A stretch of DNA of 57,392 nucleotides, taken from the NCBI GenBank assembly GCA_949299185.1, contig CASFZR010000023.1, positions 1 to 57,392 of the forward strand. Reading direction: 5' to 3'. Under the pieces are notes generated by a model, which saw nothing but the letters and a program-made list of their open reading frames with translations, made no database searches and was not told the DNA's origin. The position numbers were made by a program, and so were the translations under genes. Source of the DNA: an uncultured Spirochaetales bacterium. GTDB taxonomy: Bacteria; Spirochaetota; Spirochaetia; Sphaerochaetales; Sphaerochaetaceae. Positions 18,383 through 26,693 of this stretch are shown here, one piece after another; the first letter of the stretch is position 1; the number at the start of each line of letters is the position of its first letter.

Positions 18383-18414
18383 TATATGTTAAAACATATA
18401 TTACCTGCAATCAA
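18383..18414 (-). promoter_or_regulatory. Promoter with overlapping palindromic operator
   Basis: On the minus strand TTGATT (18409-18414) and TAACAT (18386-18391) are 17 bases apart. The -10 box lies within the perfect palindrome TATATGTT-AA-AACATATA (18383-18400). The arrangement fits autorepression by the HTH protein encoded just downstream. Confidence 0.65.
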
Positions 18415-18498
18415 CACGATTTACCGAATATCGGTTTCTGATTTTGCTTTGCTACTGAATATAGGAGGAAATACTCTTTGCGATGTCCTGAAATGCAA

Positions 18499-18524
18499 GG
18501 AAGCAGGCCGTTTGACCTGCTTCC
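18499..18524 (-). terminator. Terminator after the dehydratase gene
   Basis: GGAAGCAGG and CCTGCTTCC form a 9-base perfect stem with an 8-base loop, 25 bases after the stop of the minus-strand dehydratase gene. The following bases are only moderately T-rich. Confidence 0.6.
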
Positions 18525-18548
18525 ATCGGTATTGAGCTATCTTTCCGC

Positions 18549-20270
18549 TTACTCCATGTATCCGCCCTTCATTGGGCTGACGGCATGGCGGCTGAAGAGG
18601 CTGAGTACGCCTGAGGGGTAGCGCGGGGCCTTGGGCTTCCATGCCTTCCTCCTCTCCTCAAGCACCTTCCCGACCTCCTCCGGGCTCTTCCTCTCGCCCT
18701 TGATGCCGATGATGTTGAGCCTGCGTCCCGGTATCGAGATCTCTATCAGGTCCCCTTCCTCCAGGAGCGCTATCGGACCGCCTTCCGCTGCCTCTGGGCT
18801 GACATGCCCGATCGCTGGTCCCTTGCTCGCGCCGGAGAAGCGCCCGTCGGTTATGAGGGCTATCGTCTTCCCCAGCTCGCCGTCGCTGGAGATCGCCTCG
18901 GTCGTGTAGAACATCTCAGGCATACCAGAGCCCTTCGGCCCCTCGTAGCGGATGATCACCGCGTCTCCCGGCTTGATATCATGCGCCAGGACCGCGGCTA
19001 TCGCATCCTCCTCGCAGTCGAACGGACGGGCGCGAAGCACTGCCTCGAACATCTCCTTAGGAACCGCGGAGTGCTTTACCACCGCGCCTTCCGGAGCGAG
19101 GTTGCCCTTGAGGATCGCGACGGTGCCGTCCGTGCCGATCGGCTCATCGAACGTGCGGATGACATCAGTCCTCTTGAGTCCCCGCTTCTCGAGGTACCTC
19201 TCGCACTTCTCGTAATAGCCGCTCTTCCTCAGCTCCTCGAGGTTCTCCCCGAGCGTCTTGCCCGTGACGGTCATGACATCGAGATGGAGCTGGGACTTGA
19301 TCTCCTCCATCACCGCAGGCACTCCGCCGGCATAGTAGAAGAACTGGGCCGGCCATCTGCCTGCCGGGCGGATATCCAGGAGGTAATGGGCTCCCCTGTG
19401 CATCCTGTCGAAGGTGTCGCTGTCGATCTCGAAGCCGAACTCATGCGCTATCGAGGGGATATGCAGCAGGCTGTTTGTGGATCCCGAGATGGCGGCATGG
19501 ACCATGATCGCGTTCTCGAAGCTCTCCATCGTCACTATGTCGCTTGCCTTCTTCCCGCTCCTGGCGAGCCTCACCGACTGCCTTCCGGCCTCGTATGCCG
19601 CCTCCACAAGCTCCTTGCTCGTCGCAGGCAGCAGTGCCGTTCCCGGGAGCATCAGCCCCAGCGCCTCCGCCATGATCTGCATCGTACTGGCCGTGCCCAT
19701 GAAGGAGCATGCGCCGCAGCTGGGGCAGGCATGCTGCTTGTAGTAGTCAAGCTTCTCCTCGGTTATCTCGCCCCTGGCGCACATGGCCGAGTAGGCGCCG
19801 ATCTGCTCGAGCGTCAGGAGGTCCGGGCCGGCATCCATCACGCCTCCCGTGATGAAGATCGAGGGCAGGTCAAGCCTTCCGAGCCCCATCAGGCAACCCG
19901 GCACGGACTTGTCGCAGGACGCGATGTACACCGCCGCGTCGAAGCCCGTGCTGTTCCCGTGTATCTCGATCATGTTGGCGATCATGTCGCGGCTCACGAG
20001 GGAGTAGTTCATCCCGTCGTGGCCCTGCGCGATGCCGTCGCATATGTCCGTGGTGTAGTACCTGGCGCCCTTGCCTCCCTCATCGCTTATGCCCTTGACT
20101 GCGGCCTCGACGAGCTTGTCGAGATGCGCCGAGCCCGGATGGCTGTCGCCGAAGGTGCTTTCAACCATGATCTGCGGCTTGTCCAGATCCTCTATCGTCC
20201 ATCCCATCCCGATCTTCAGCGGATCGTTCTCCGGTGCCAGCTTGCGTACCCTCTGGCTATTGAGTTCCAT
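18549..20270 (-). CDS. IlvD/Edd-family dehydratase, probably for a sugar acid
   Basis: A 573-residue iron-sulfur dehydratase. Family signatures are CDKSVPGCLMG at 119-129, CPSCGACSFMGTASTMQ at 182-198, and ALITDGRFSGAS near 470. Cys77, Cys119 and Cys185/188 are the region of the cluster ligands. The family holds dihydroxy-acid dehydratase (valine/isoleucine synthesis), 6-phosphogluconate dehydratase and sugar-acid dehydratases. No other branched-chain synthesis genes are nearby; instead a GntR-LacI regulator, an alcohol dehydrogenase and a TRAP transporter are, so a sugar-acid (aldonate or uronate-derived) substrate is more likely. A Shine-Dalgarno AGGAGG lies upstream of the ATG. Confidence 0.85.
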   Translation of the reverse strand: MELNSQRVRKLAPENDPLKIGMGWTIEDLDKPQIMVESTFGDSHPGSAHLDKLVEAAVKGISDEGGKGARYYTTDICDGIAQGHDGMNYSLVSRDMIANMIEIHGNSTGFDAAVYIASCDKSVPGCLMGLGRLDLPSIFITGGVMDAGPDLLTLEQIGAYSAMCARGEITEEKLDYYKQHACPSCGACSFMGTASTMQIMAEALGLMLPGTALLPATSKELVEAAYEAGRQSVRLARSGKKASDIVTMESFENAIMVHAAISGSTNSLLHIPSIAHEFGFEIDSDTFDRMHRGAHYLLDIRPAGRWPAQFFYYAGGVPAVMEEIKSQLHLDVMTVTGKTLGENLEELRKSGYYEKCERYLEKRGLKRTDVIRTFDEPIGTDGTVAILKGNLAPEGAVVKHSAVPKEMFEAVLRARPFDCEEDAIAAVLAHDIKPGDAVIIRYEGPKGSGMPEMFYTTEAISSDGELGKTIALITDGRFSGASKGPAIGHVSPEAAEGGPIALLEEGDLIEISIPGRRLNIIGIKGERKSPEEVGKVLEERRKAWKPKAPRYPSGVLSLFSRHAVSPMKGGYME

Positions 20271-20363
20271 GCTAACCTCCTAGGTGGCAGGCTTCCTCTC
20301 GTCCTGCCATGGATGATCTTCCTGCAAGCGCAGGGTCGGTATGTGCTATTGAAATCTATCCTC

Positions 20364-21425
20364 TCAGATCGCCTTGACCGTGCTGCCCTCGATAAGCTCC
20401 ACAGGGCTGTCGATCCTCATCGGAAGCTTGCGGCCTCCGCTGATCTGCCATAGCAGCGCCTGGGCCGCTCCCTCGGCTATCGTGCTGACGTGTGCCTCTA
20501 TGGATGTCAGCTCGGTGGTACCGAGCGAGGCGTTGAGGTTATCGAAGCCTACGACGGATATATCCTCGGGAACGCTCAGCCCGGCATTGCTGATGGCCTT
20601 TATCGCGCCATAGGCCAAGCGGTCGTTGAACGCGAACATCGCGCTGGCTATCCTCTTCTCGCTCCTCAGGTACTCAGCCACGCACTTCTCGCCACCGTCT
20701 CTCTCCCATGATTCGGATATCCCGATCCTGTAGTCGGATTCGCTTATCCCGTACTCATGCATCGCGCGGCGGAAGCCGTCGAGCCTCTCCTGGTTCGTCG
20801 TGTATGAGCGCACGCCGGTGATCAGGAAGAAGCGCCTATGGCCCTTCTCGCAGAGATACCTTCCCGCGAGGTAGCCTCCTTCCTCGTTATCGGTGAGTAC
20901 GGAGGGGATGAGCGGGCTGTAGCTGTTGAGCATTATGCAGGGGAAATCGAGGGCTATCGCCTCCTGGACGAGCTTCTGGTCGACGTTGCTGACGAAGGCG
21001 CATCCTACGAGGTTGAGGCTGCGTATCGTGTCGCTCAGGTCGGCCCCGCTGTCCAGCGTGGAGTAGATGAGGGAGTAGCTGTGTCTCTGGAGTATCTGCT
21101 CGAGTTCGTAGAAGAGGAGCGAGTAGAACTGCTCCGTTATGGCGTTCCCGCTGGGAAGCAGGAAGCCGATGTTCTTGTTCGTGCCGATGGCCGCCTTCCC
21201 CGGCTCCGAGGCCAGGTTGCGGCCTATGACGATCGTTCCCTTTCCCGCGCTCTTCTCCACGAGCCCGTCATCGACGAGCATCTGGAGGGCACGGCGGATC
21301 GTGCTTCTGTCCACATCGAATTCATTGGCAAGGGTATTCTCGGAAGGAAGCAGGCTTCCTCCCTTGATAGAGCCGTTTAGTATCTTCTCCTTGTATATTC
21401 CGTATACCTTCTGATATCTGAACAT
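20364..21425 (-). CDS. GntR-type regulator with LacI-type sensor (AraR-like)
   Basis: A 353-residue transcription factor. Residues 1-70 are a GntR winged helix (ILNGSIKGGSLLPSENTLAN, STIRRALQMLVDDGLVEKSAGKGT), and residues 85-353 are a periplasmic-binding-protein-like sensor of the LacI/GalR type (SVVGFDNLNASLGTTELTSI near the end). This is the AraR architecture: a repressor released by a sugar or sugar derivative. Operator-like AACA-N-GTT sites lie in front of its own gene (21474-21486), between the divergent dehydrogenase and HIT genes (22699-22780), and before the TRAP binding-protein gene (23336-23345), so it probably controls the whole regulon. Confidence 0.87.
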   Translation of the reverse strand: MFRYQKVYGIYKEKILNGSIKGGSLLPSENTLANEFDVDRSTIRRALQMLVDDGLVEKSAGKGTIVIGRNLASEPGKAAIGTNKNIGFLLPSGNAITEQFYSLLFYELEQILQRHSYSLIYSTLDSGADLSDTIRSLNLVGCAFVSNVDQKLVQEAIALDFPCIMLNSYSPLIPSVLTDNEEGGYLAGRYLCEKGHRRFFLITGVRSYTTNQERLDGFRRAMHEYGISESDYRIGISESWERDGGEKCVAEYLRSEKRIASAMFAFNDRLAYGAIKAISNAGLSVPEDISVVGFDNLNASLGTTELTSIEAHVSTIAEGAAQALLWQISGGRKLPMRIDSPVELIEGSTVKAI

Positions 21426-21473
21426 GGTTACCCTGCGTCCTTCGATGTGGAAATAGATGTTTCAATATTTATG

Positions 21474-21486
21474 TAACATGTTGCCA
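21474..21486. promoter_or_regulatory. Operator-like site before the regulator gene
   Basis: GTAACATGTTGCC contains the perfect palindrome AACATGTT (21476-21483). It lies about 50 bases upstream of the regulator start and shares its core with the sites at 22771-22780, 22699-22710 and 23336-23345, which suggests autoregulation. Confidence 0.5.
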
Positions 21487-21488
21487 AA

Positions 21489-21514
21489 AAGCAGACAAGA
21501 TGCCTTGCCTGCTT
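21489..21514 (-). terminator. Terminator after the alcohol dehydrogenase gene
   Basis: On the minus strand AAGCAGGCAAG and CTTGTCTGCTT form an 11-base stem (one G-T pair) with a 4-base loop, followed by TTTTT. It lies 15 bases after the dehydrogenase stop. Confidence 0.75.
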
Positions 21515-21528
21515 TCCGGCGTATTTCC

Positions 21529-22677
21529 TCAGTCCTCCATCGCCATGTTGAAGGCGTCGATCATGAGCTGCTCGTCAAGCGGCTTCGGGTTGCACTTGAT
21601 GTGTCCGGTCGTCCTCTTGATGATGTCGACAAGCTCATCCATGTCAGGCACTTCCTTCATGTAGCCCTTGAGGCACTTCGGAGCGCCGATCTCCTCCTGG
21701 AGCTGGCGAACCCTCTCGATGGCCTTCTTGCCGTTCTCCTCGTCGCTCAGTCCGTCGACATAGACGCCGAGGGCCTTCGCGATATCAGCATACTTCTTGG
21801 TGGCGTAGGGGAGGTTGAGCGTCATGGCGCCCGGAAGGAAGATCGAGCATGCATCTCCGTGCGGGATACCGTAGTATCCTCCAAGCGGCTGGGCCATGAT
21901 GTGCGCGATGCCGATTCCTGCCGTGATGGCGACTCCGCCGCAGTAGGAGGCGAGCATCATCGCGCCCCTTGCCTCGAGATCCTCTGGATGCTCGCAGGCC
22001 CTCTTGAGGTACTTGTTGATAAGCTCCATCGCCTTGAGTCCGTACATCTCGGTAAGCGGGCTCGCGTTGAGCGATACATATGACTCGATGGCATGGCTGA
22101 GGGCATCCATTCCCGTAGCGCTCGTTACAGGGCGTGGAAGCTCTACCGTGAAGGTCGGGTCGAGGATGACGACATCAGCGATCATCGTCGTATGATAGAG
22201 GCTCTTCTTGAGGTGGTTGTTGTTATTGCAGACAACGGCGGTCTTGGTAGCCTCGGCTCCCGTTCCGCTCGTGGTCGGGATCGCGATGAAGAGAGGCGGC
22301 TCGACCGTCACTTCCTTTCCCCTCATCTGGTAGTCCTCGATGCATCCGCCGTTCACCGCGAGCATGCCGATGCTCTTAGCCGCGTCGATGACGCTGCCGC
22401 CGCCCAGGGCGACCGTGCAGTCGCATCCCTCGGCGAGGAACTTGTCCCTTCCGCCGTCTATGATCTTTAGATCAGGCTCTCCGGTCACGACAAGAGAGGC
22501 ATACTCGATGCCGTTGGACGTGAGCAGATCGGCAACGCGCTTGAAGCCGCCGATCGTGGTTGGATAGGAGACGAGCATGACCTTCTTCTTGCCATACCAC
22601 TTGAGAAGGCCGGGAAGCATCTCAACCTTGTTCTCTCCGAAGATAACCTGACGATTCATTACTATCTCGAAATTCAT
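21529..22677 (-). CDS. Iron-containing alcohol dehydrogenase
   Basis: A 382-residue group III (iron-dependent) alcohol dehydrogenase. The nucleotide-binding segment has GGGSVIDAAKSIGML near 95-110, the central region GTGAEATKTAVV, and the metal-binding histidines are in the ALSHAIESYVS and GIGIAHIMAQPLGGYYGIPHGDA regions. The start at 22677 was chosen because GGAGGGTG lies just upstream. Relatives reduce or oxidise lactaldehyde, propanediol, butanol or semialdehydes with NAD(P)H. It is transcribed from a TTGACA/TAGTTT promoter divergent from the HIT-TRAP operon and probably handles an aldehyde from the sugar-acid pathway. Confidence 0.88.
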   Translation of the reverse strand: MNFEIVMNRQVIFGENKVEMLPGLLKWYGKKKVMLVSYPTTIGGFKRVADLLTSNGIEYASLVVTGEPDLKIIDGGRDKFLAEGCDCTVALGGGSVIDAAKSIGMLAVNGGCIEDYQMRGKEVTVEPPLFIAIPTTSGTGAEATKTAVVCNNNNHLKKSLYHTTMIADVVILDPTFTVELPRPVTSATGMDALSHAIESYVSLNASPLTEMYGLKAMELINKYLKRACEHPEDLEARGAMMLASYCGGVAITAGIGIAHIMAQPLGGYYGIPHGDACSIFLPGAMTLNLPYATKKYADIAKALGVYVDGLSDEENGKKAIERVRQLQEEIGAPKCLKGYMKEVPDMDELVDIIKRTTGHIKCNPKPLDEQLMIDAFNMAMED

Positions 22678-22698
22678 GACACCCTCCAAAAATAGATA

Positions 22699-22808
22699 CA
22701 ACAGGTTTGTTTTCAATTTCAAACTAACACCGGTATTTGGGGTTGTCAACAAAAATCTCAACAAGTTTTGAAACATGTTGTTGACATGTAGGATTCTTGT
22801 GGTAGAAT
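22699..22808. promoter_or_regulatory. Divergent promoters with shared operator
   Basis: Minus promoter: TTGACA (22744-22749) and TAGTTT (22721-22726), spacing 17. Plus promoter: TTGACA (22781-22786) and TAGAAT (22803-22808), spacing 16. The imperfect palindrome CAACAAGTTTTGAAACATGT-TG (22759-22780) lies between the two -35 boxes, and a second AACA...TGTT element lies at 22699-22710 in the dehydrogenase leader. The GntR-LacI hybrid regulator is the likely binder. Confidence 0.65.
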
Positions 22809-22858
22809 CCAAAGCGTAAGAGATGCGGAACGCGCATGAAAAAAGGAGAAGAAAAGCA

Positions 22859-23299
22859 ATGAGCGATTGTTTCTACTGCGAGAACGGAGAGAAGCTGAGA
22901 AGCCTCATGATACTTATCAAGGAGACTCAGTATTCCAAGATATATCTTAACAGGGATCAGAAGCATCCTGGCCGCTGCGTCGTGCAGTTCAAGGATCACA
23001 AGACCGAGTATTTCCAGCTTACTAAAGAAGAAAGAGAGGGATACTTCTACGATGTGGCCGTCACTGCCAAGGCGATCTGGGAGGTCTATGGCCCTAACAA
23101 GATCAACTACGCCACCTTCGGCGACCTCGTTCCGCACGTGCATGTGCATGTCGTTCCGAAGTATGAGGGCGGCCTCGACTGGGGATCCCCGTTCGATGAT
23201 AGCCATCCGAAGGGGCTCCTGACCGACGCCCAGTATGAGGAGGCGATCGCGAAGCTCTCTGCCAAGCTCGACGAGCTCTATGGCAAGTCATTCAGCTAA
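22859..23299 (+). CDS. HIT-family protein
   Basis: A 146-residue histidine-triad protein with the catalytic motif HVHVHVV (His93, His95, His97) preceded by FGDLVPH, as in HINT/Fhit-type nucleotide hydrolases and transferases that act on nucleoside phosphoramidates or dinucleotides. The CFYCENG start resembles the zinc-binding N-terminus of some family members. The start at 22859 (MSDCFYC) follows GGAG. It is the first gene after the operator-controlled promoter and is followed by the TRAP genes, an unusual setting for a housekeeping HIT protein. Whether it takes part in sugar-acid use is not known. Confidence 0.88.
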   Translation: MSDCFYCENGEKLRSLMILIKETQYSKIYLNRDQKHPGRCVVQFKDHKTEYFQLTKEEREGYFYDVAVTAKAIWEVYGPNKINYATFGDLVPHVHVHVVPKYEGGLDWGSPFDDSHPKGLLTDAQYEEAIAKLSAKLDELYGKSFS

Positions 23300-23335
23300 G
23301 GATATATGCCCGGTATCAGGGATATGTGATAAAAC

Positions 23336-23345
23336 CAACAGGTTG
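23336..23345. promoter_or_regulatory. Operator-like site before the TRAP binding-protein gene
   Basis: CAACAGGTTG matches the half-sites found in the divergent regulatory region and before the regulator gene. It lies 18 bases before the dctP-type start, within the operon, so it may mark an internal promoter or a roadblock site. Confidence 0.4.
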
Positions 23346-23363
23346 TGTTTTTCAAAAGGAGTT

Positions 23364-24362
23364 ATGAAAATGAAGAAAGCTCTCGTATTCGTACTTGTTG
23401 CAATGCTTGCAATGACCTCCGTCTTCGCTGGCGGCTCCAAGGAGTCCGATGGACCAAGGACGCTCAGGCTCGCTACCGATGCGGCGCTTGACTATCCTAC
23501 GACGAAGGCCCTTAGCTACTTCGCCGACAAGGTGAAGGAGTATTCGGAGGGAAGGATCACGGTCGAGATCTATGCAAATACCCTCGGAGATGAGATCAGC
23601 TACCTTGAGCAGCTCCAGATGGGCACCGTGGATATCGGAAAGTTCTCCATCGGAACCCTCAGCGGCTTCTATGATGATCTCCAGGTATTCAACCTCCCGT
23701 TCCTCTTCCGCGATGGCAACGAGATGTGGAAGGTCCTTGAGAGCGAGGTGGGCGACAGGGTCCTTACAGGTCTTGAGGAGTATGGCCTCAGGGGTATCGG
23801 CTTCACCGATAACGGCTCAAGGTGCTTCTACACCACGTTCCCTGTAGAGACGATCGAGGACTTCTCCGGAAGGACGATCCGCGTGCAGCAGAACCATGTC
23901 ATGCTCTCTCTGGTAAGCCTGCTTGGTGCAAACCCTGTCAACGTTTCCGCTAACGAGATGTACTCGGCTCTTCAGACCGGTGTATGCCAGGGCGGCGAGA
24001 ATAACCTCAACACCATCCTTGCCGACTCCCTCTATGAGGTCGCCAAGTATGTCACGCTCGACAACCACACCACCGGTATGGATACCATCGTATTCAACCT
24101 CGACGTCTGGAACTCATTTTCCGAGGAGGATCAGCAGATGATGCTCCGCGCCATGGATGAGGCTACTGCATACGACAGGGAGATCTGGGACGCTTCCATC
24201 GAGGATGCCAAGGCAAAGCTCACCGCTGGTGGCGCTATCATCACGACGCCGGCTCCGGAGGTCCAGGATTCCTTCTTCGATGCCATGGCTCCGCTCTATG
24301 AGGAGTACAGCGTCGAGTACGGCGACTGGATCGAGTCCATCAACGAGGTTCTCGGAAGGTAA
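23364..24362 (+). CDS. TRAP transporter binding protein, DctP type
   Basis: A 332-residue periplasmic binding protein for a carboxylate (sugar acid or dicarboxylate). It has a signal peptide ending ...MTSVFA before GGSKESDG, then the DctP landmarks KALSYFADKVKEYSEGRITV, GTVDIGKFSIGTLSGF, VFNLPFLFRDGNEMWKVL and the C-terminal half with SGRTIRVQQNHVM, where the conserved arginine that holds the substrate carboxylate is expected. The ATG at 23364 follows AGGAG; an upstream longer frame is unsupported. A hairpin separates it from the permease genes, as is usual where the binding protein is needed in excess. Confidence 0.93.
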   Translation: MKMKKALVFVLVAMLAMTSVFAGGSKESDGPRTLRLATDAALDYPTTKALSYFADKVKEYSEGRITVEIYANTLGDEISYLEQLQMGTVDIGKFSIGTLSGFYDDLQVFNLPFLFRDGNEMWKVLESEVGDRVLTGLEEYGLRGIGFTDNGSRCFYTTFPVETIEDFSGRTIRVQQNHVMLSLVSLLGANPVNVSANEMYSALQTGVCQGGENNLNTILADSLYEVAKYVTLDNHTTGMDTIVFNLDVWNSFSEEDQQMMLRAMDEATAYDREIWDASIEDAKAKLTAGGAIITTPAPEVQDSFFDAMAPLYEEYSVEYGDWIESINEVLGR

Positions 24363-24383
24363 GGCTTTAATCGCTTGATATCT

Positions 24384-24407
24384 GTTCTCGGGGACCGCCC
24401 CGGGAAC
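24384..24407 (+). terminator. Hairpin between TRAP binding-protein and permease genes
   Basis: GTTCTCGGGG and CCCCGGGAAC form a 10-base stem (one G-T pair) with loop ACCG, followed by a loosely T-rich stretch. It is probably a partial terminator or 3'-end stabiliser for the binding-protein message. Confidence 0.55.
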
Positions 24408-24431
24408 AGTATTCTTTATTGGGGTTTTTCT

Positions 24432-24965
24432 ATGGTTAAGGAAAAAGTAGAGAAGGTGATGGATCTGGTCTTCGTGGCCGTCGAGTCCATCTGCAAGATC
24501 ATTCTCCTCTTCATGGCAGTCGTGGTCACGCTGCAGGTCGTATTCAGGGCCTTCGGGGGGAATATAAGCTGGTGTGAGGAGATAATGCTCTTCCTCCTTG
24601 ATACTCTGATGTTCCTCCTGCTGCCTGTGGGAATAAAGGAGGATCTGCATATAAGGGTAGAGGCTTTCGCGAAATACTTTCCTAAGAAGGCAAGGATTTC
24701 CTTCGTATATATCTCGGATGTGGTGATGCTCCTGGTGTCTCTCTGCATGATCTGGTATGGCCGCCTCCTGATGAACAGGACGTACGCCAAGCTCACGATC
24801 ACGGGGCTTCCGAGGAAGTATCTGTATCTGGTTACGGTTATAAGTGGAGTACTCTGCTCCGCGGTGCTGATCTCACAGCTCTGCGGCCTCTATAAGTCAG
24901 AGGGCAGGCAGAACTTCATCGACGGCGTTGGTGACAGCGCTAAGGACATAAAGGACGAGGAGTAA
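24432..24965 (+). CDS. TRAP transporter small permease, DctQ type
   Basis: A 177-residue membrane protein with four hydrophobic segments. It has the DctQ features VVVTLQVVFRAFGGNISWCEEIMLFLL (the conserved tryptophan-glutamate region) and PVGIKEDLHIRVE. It partners the large permease and the binding protein in a sodium-driven TRAP transporter. The ATG at 24432 has only a weak GGGG upstream; longer in-frame starts begin within the hairpin region and are unlikely. Gene order dctP-dctQ-dctM is standard. Confidence 0.9.
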   Translation: MVKEKVEKVMDLVFVAVESICKIILLFMAVVVTLQVVFRAFGGNISWCEEIMLFLLDTLMFLLLPVGIKEDLHIRVEAFAKYFPKKARISFVYISDVVMLLVSLCMIWYGRLLMNRTYAKLTITGLPRKYLYLVTVISGVLCSAVLISQLCGLYKSEGRQNFIDGVGDSAKDIKDEE

Positions 24966-24969
24966 TAAG

Positions 24970-26274
24970 ATGAGCATCACAGTAGCAATCACGATTCTTT
25001 TCGTTTCATTCTTCATCATGATGATCATCCGCGTGCCGGTAACGTTCAGCCTCCTTGGCGCGAGCGTTGTCACATGCCTGTATGTCAATCCGGCTCTGAT
25101 CTCCTCGGTCTTCCTGAGGCTCGGCGACGGCGTGCAGTCGTTCTCGTTCCTGGCAATCCCGTTCTTCATCCTCGCAGGAGACCTGATGAGCGCCGGCGGT
25201 ATCTCCGACCGCCTTGTCGCGGTTGCGGACGTGCTTGTGGGTAGGTTCCGCGGTGGCCTTGCATATGCGAACGTCATCGACTCGACCTTCTTCGGCGGTA
25301 TCTCCGGATCCCCGACGGCTGACGTAAGCTCCCTCGGTTCGATCACGATCCCGATGATGGAGAAGAACGGCTATAGAAAGGACTTCACCATCGCCATCAC
25401 GGTAGCCACCGCTACCCAGGCGCTGCTGATCCCGCCAAGCCACAACATGGTCATCTATGGCCAGGCTGCAGGCGGTGTATCGACCGGTCGTCTCTTCCTT
25501 GCCGGAATCCTTCCTGGACTCCTCCTCTGCGTCGCGATGATGATCCTCGTCCGCCGCATGACGATCAAGGAGAACTTCCCCCGCGGTCCTAAGTACACGC
25601 TCAAGGAAGCGTTACGCACATGCCTCAACGGTGTTCTGGCGCTTATCACGATCGTCATCATCATCGTAGGCTGCTCCTCCGGTATCTTCACCGTTACCGA
25701 AAGCGCCGCCATCGCGTGTGTCTACGCTGCGTTCCTGACCTTCGTCGTGTACCGCTCAGTGAAGATCACAGAGGTCTGGAGGATCCTCAAGGGAACCCTC
25801 AAGACGCTGGCCATGATCCTCGCCATCATCGCGAGCGCCAACGCGTTCTGCTACCTGATGAGCTATCTGCAAGTACCTTCGATGATCACGAACTTCATGC
25901 TCACCGTCACGAACAACAAGTTCGTGCTGCTGATGATGATCAACGTGCTTCTCCTGGTACTCGGCTGCTTCATGGACGTTGCCCCGCTGATCCTCATCAC
26001 GACGCCGATCCTCCTTCCTGCCGTCGAGCAGTTCGGAGTCGATCCGGTCCACTTCGGCATCATCGTCATGATGAACCTCGCCGTAGGAAGCCTCACTCCT
26101 CCTGTAGGAACGACGCTCTTCGCTGGCTGCGCGGTCGGCCATATGTCGATCGAGAAGGTGTCAAAGGCACTTATCCCGTTCTACATCTGCATGGTCATCG
26201 TGCTTCTGATGGTCACTTACATCCCAGCAGTCTCGATGTTCCTGCCTAACCTCCTGATGGGAGCTGCAGTGTGA
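24970..26274 (+). CDS. TRAP transporter large permease, DctM type
   Basis: A 434-residue membrane protein with about twelve hydrophobic segments, the ion-coupled substrate channel of the TRAP system. Family motifs include AIPFFILAGDLMSAGGISDRL near 55-75, FGGISGSPTADVSSLGSI near 108-125, IPPSHNMVIYG near 155, and the C-terminal MNLAVGSLTPPVGTTLFAG. It starts 4 bases after the DctQ stop with GGAG upstream and ends before a strong terminator. The substrate is presumably the sugar acid processed by the adjacent dehydratase and dehydrogenase. Confidence 0.93.
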   Translation: MSITVAITILFVSFFIMMIIRVPVTFSLLGASVVTCLYVNPALISSVFLRLGDGVQSFSFLAIPFFILAGDLMSAGGISDRLVAVADVLVGRFRGGLAYANVIDSTFFGGISGSPTADVSSLGSITIPMMEKNGYRKDFTIAITVATATQALLIPPSHNMVIYGQAAGGVSTGRLFLAGILPGLLLCVAMMILVRRMTIKENFPRGPKYTLKEALRTCLNGVLALITIVIIIVGCSSGIFTVTESAAIACVYAAFLTFVVYRSVKITEVWRILKGTLKTLAMILAIIASANAFCYLMSYLQVPSMITNFMLTVTNNKFVLLMMINVLLLVLGCFMDVAPLILITTPILLPAVEQFGVDPVHFGIIVMMNLAVGSLTPPVGTTLFAGCAVGHMSIEKVSKALIPFYICMVIVLLMVTYIPAVSMFLPNLLMGAAV

Positions 26275-26318
26275 GGTAATCAAAACTGGAAGCTTGGAAC
26301 TAATCCATGTGCCATCTT

Positions 26319-26340
26319 GCCGGGCCTAGTGCCCGGCTTT
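26319..26340 (+). terminator. Terminator of the TRAP operon
   Basis: GCCGGGC and GCCCGGC form a perfect 7-base GC stem with a 5-base loop, followed by TTTCTGTT, 45 bases after the DctM stop. Confidence 0.8.
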
Positions 26341-26432
26341 CTGTTAGGAATAAAGGCTCAGATGGTTGTGTATGTATCTTAGTTATATATTATGGGATTT
26401 TTATGTTATTATCATGTCATAAGGAGATAAGG

Positions 26433-26693
26433 ATGCCTAAGATAATTCCTATAAGAGATCTAAAAGATACCTCTGATGTACTGAATCTCTGTGAAGAAGT
26501 TGCTGAACCGATTTTCGTAACAAAGAATGGATATGGTGCCATGGTAATAATGAGCATGGAGACTTATGAGCGGACGCAATGGATAAATGATGTCCGTGCA
26601 AAGGTTGAGGTTGCGGAGGAGGCTATAAGGAAAGGACAATACGAAAAAGCCGATGTAGTCATTGCCAGGTTAAAGGAAAAGCATGGACTTTGA
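26433..26693 (+). CDS. Phd/YefM-type antitoxin
   Basis: An 86-residue protein with the Phd/YefM fold pattern: MPKIIPIRDLKDTSDVLNLC at the N-terminus, EPIFVTKNGYGAMVIMSMETYE in the middle, and a charged C-terminal helix that would bind the toxin. AAGGAGATAAGG precedes the ATG at 26433. The coding region overlaps the toxin start by 11 bases, the usual coupling in such modules. The upstream 60 bases are AT-rich, with a TTGTGT/TATTAT promoter candidate at 26366-26393. Confidence 0.88.
   Translation: MPKIIPIRDLKDTSDVLNLCEEVAEPIFVTKNGYGAMVIMSMETYERTQWINDVRAKVEVAEEAIRKGQYEKADVVIARLKEKHGL

Noticed and set aside
18804..20453. Long open frame antisense to the dehydratase gene
   Set aside because: It is rich in Arg and His with no domain and is explained by the strong codon bias of the minus-strand gene.
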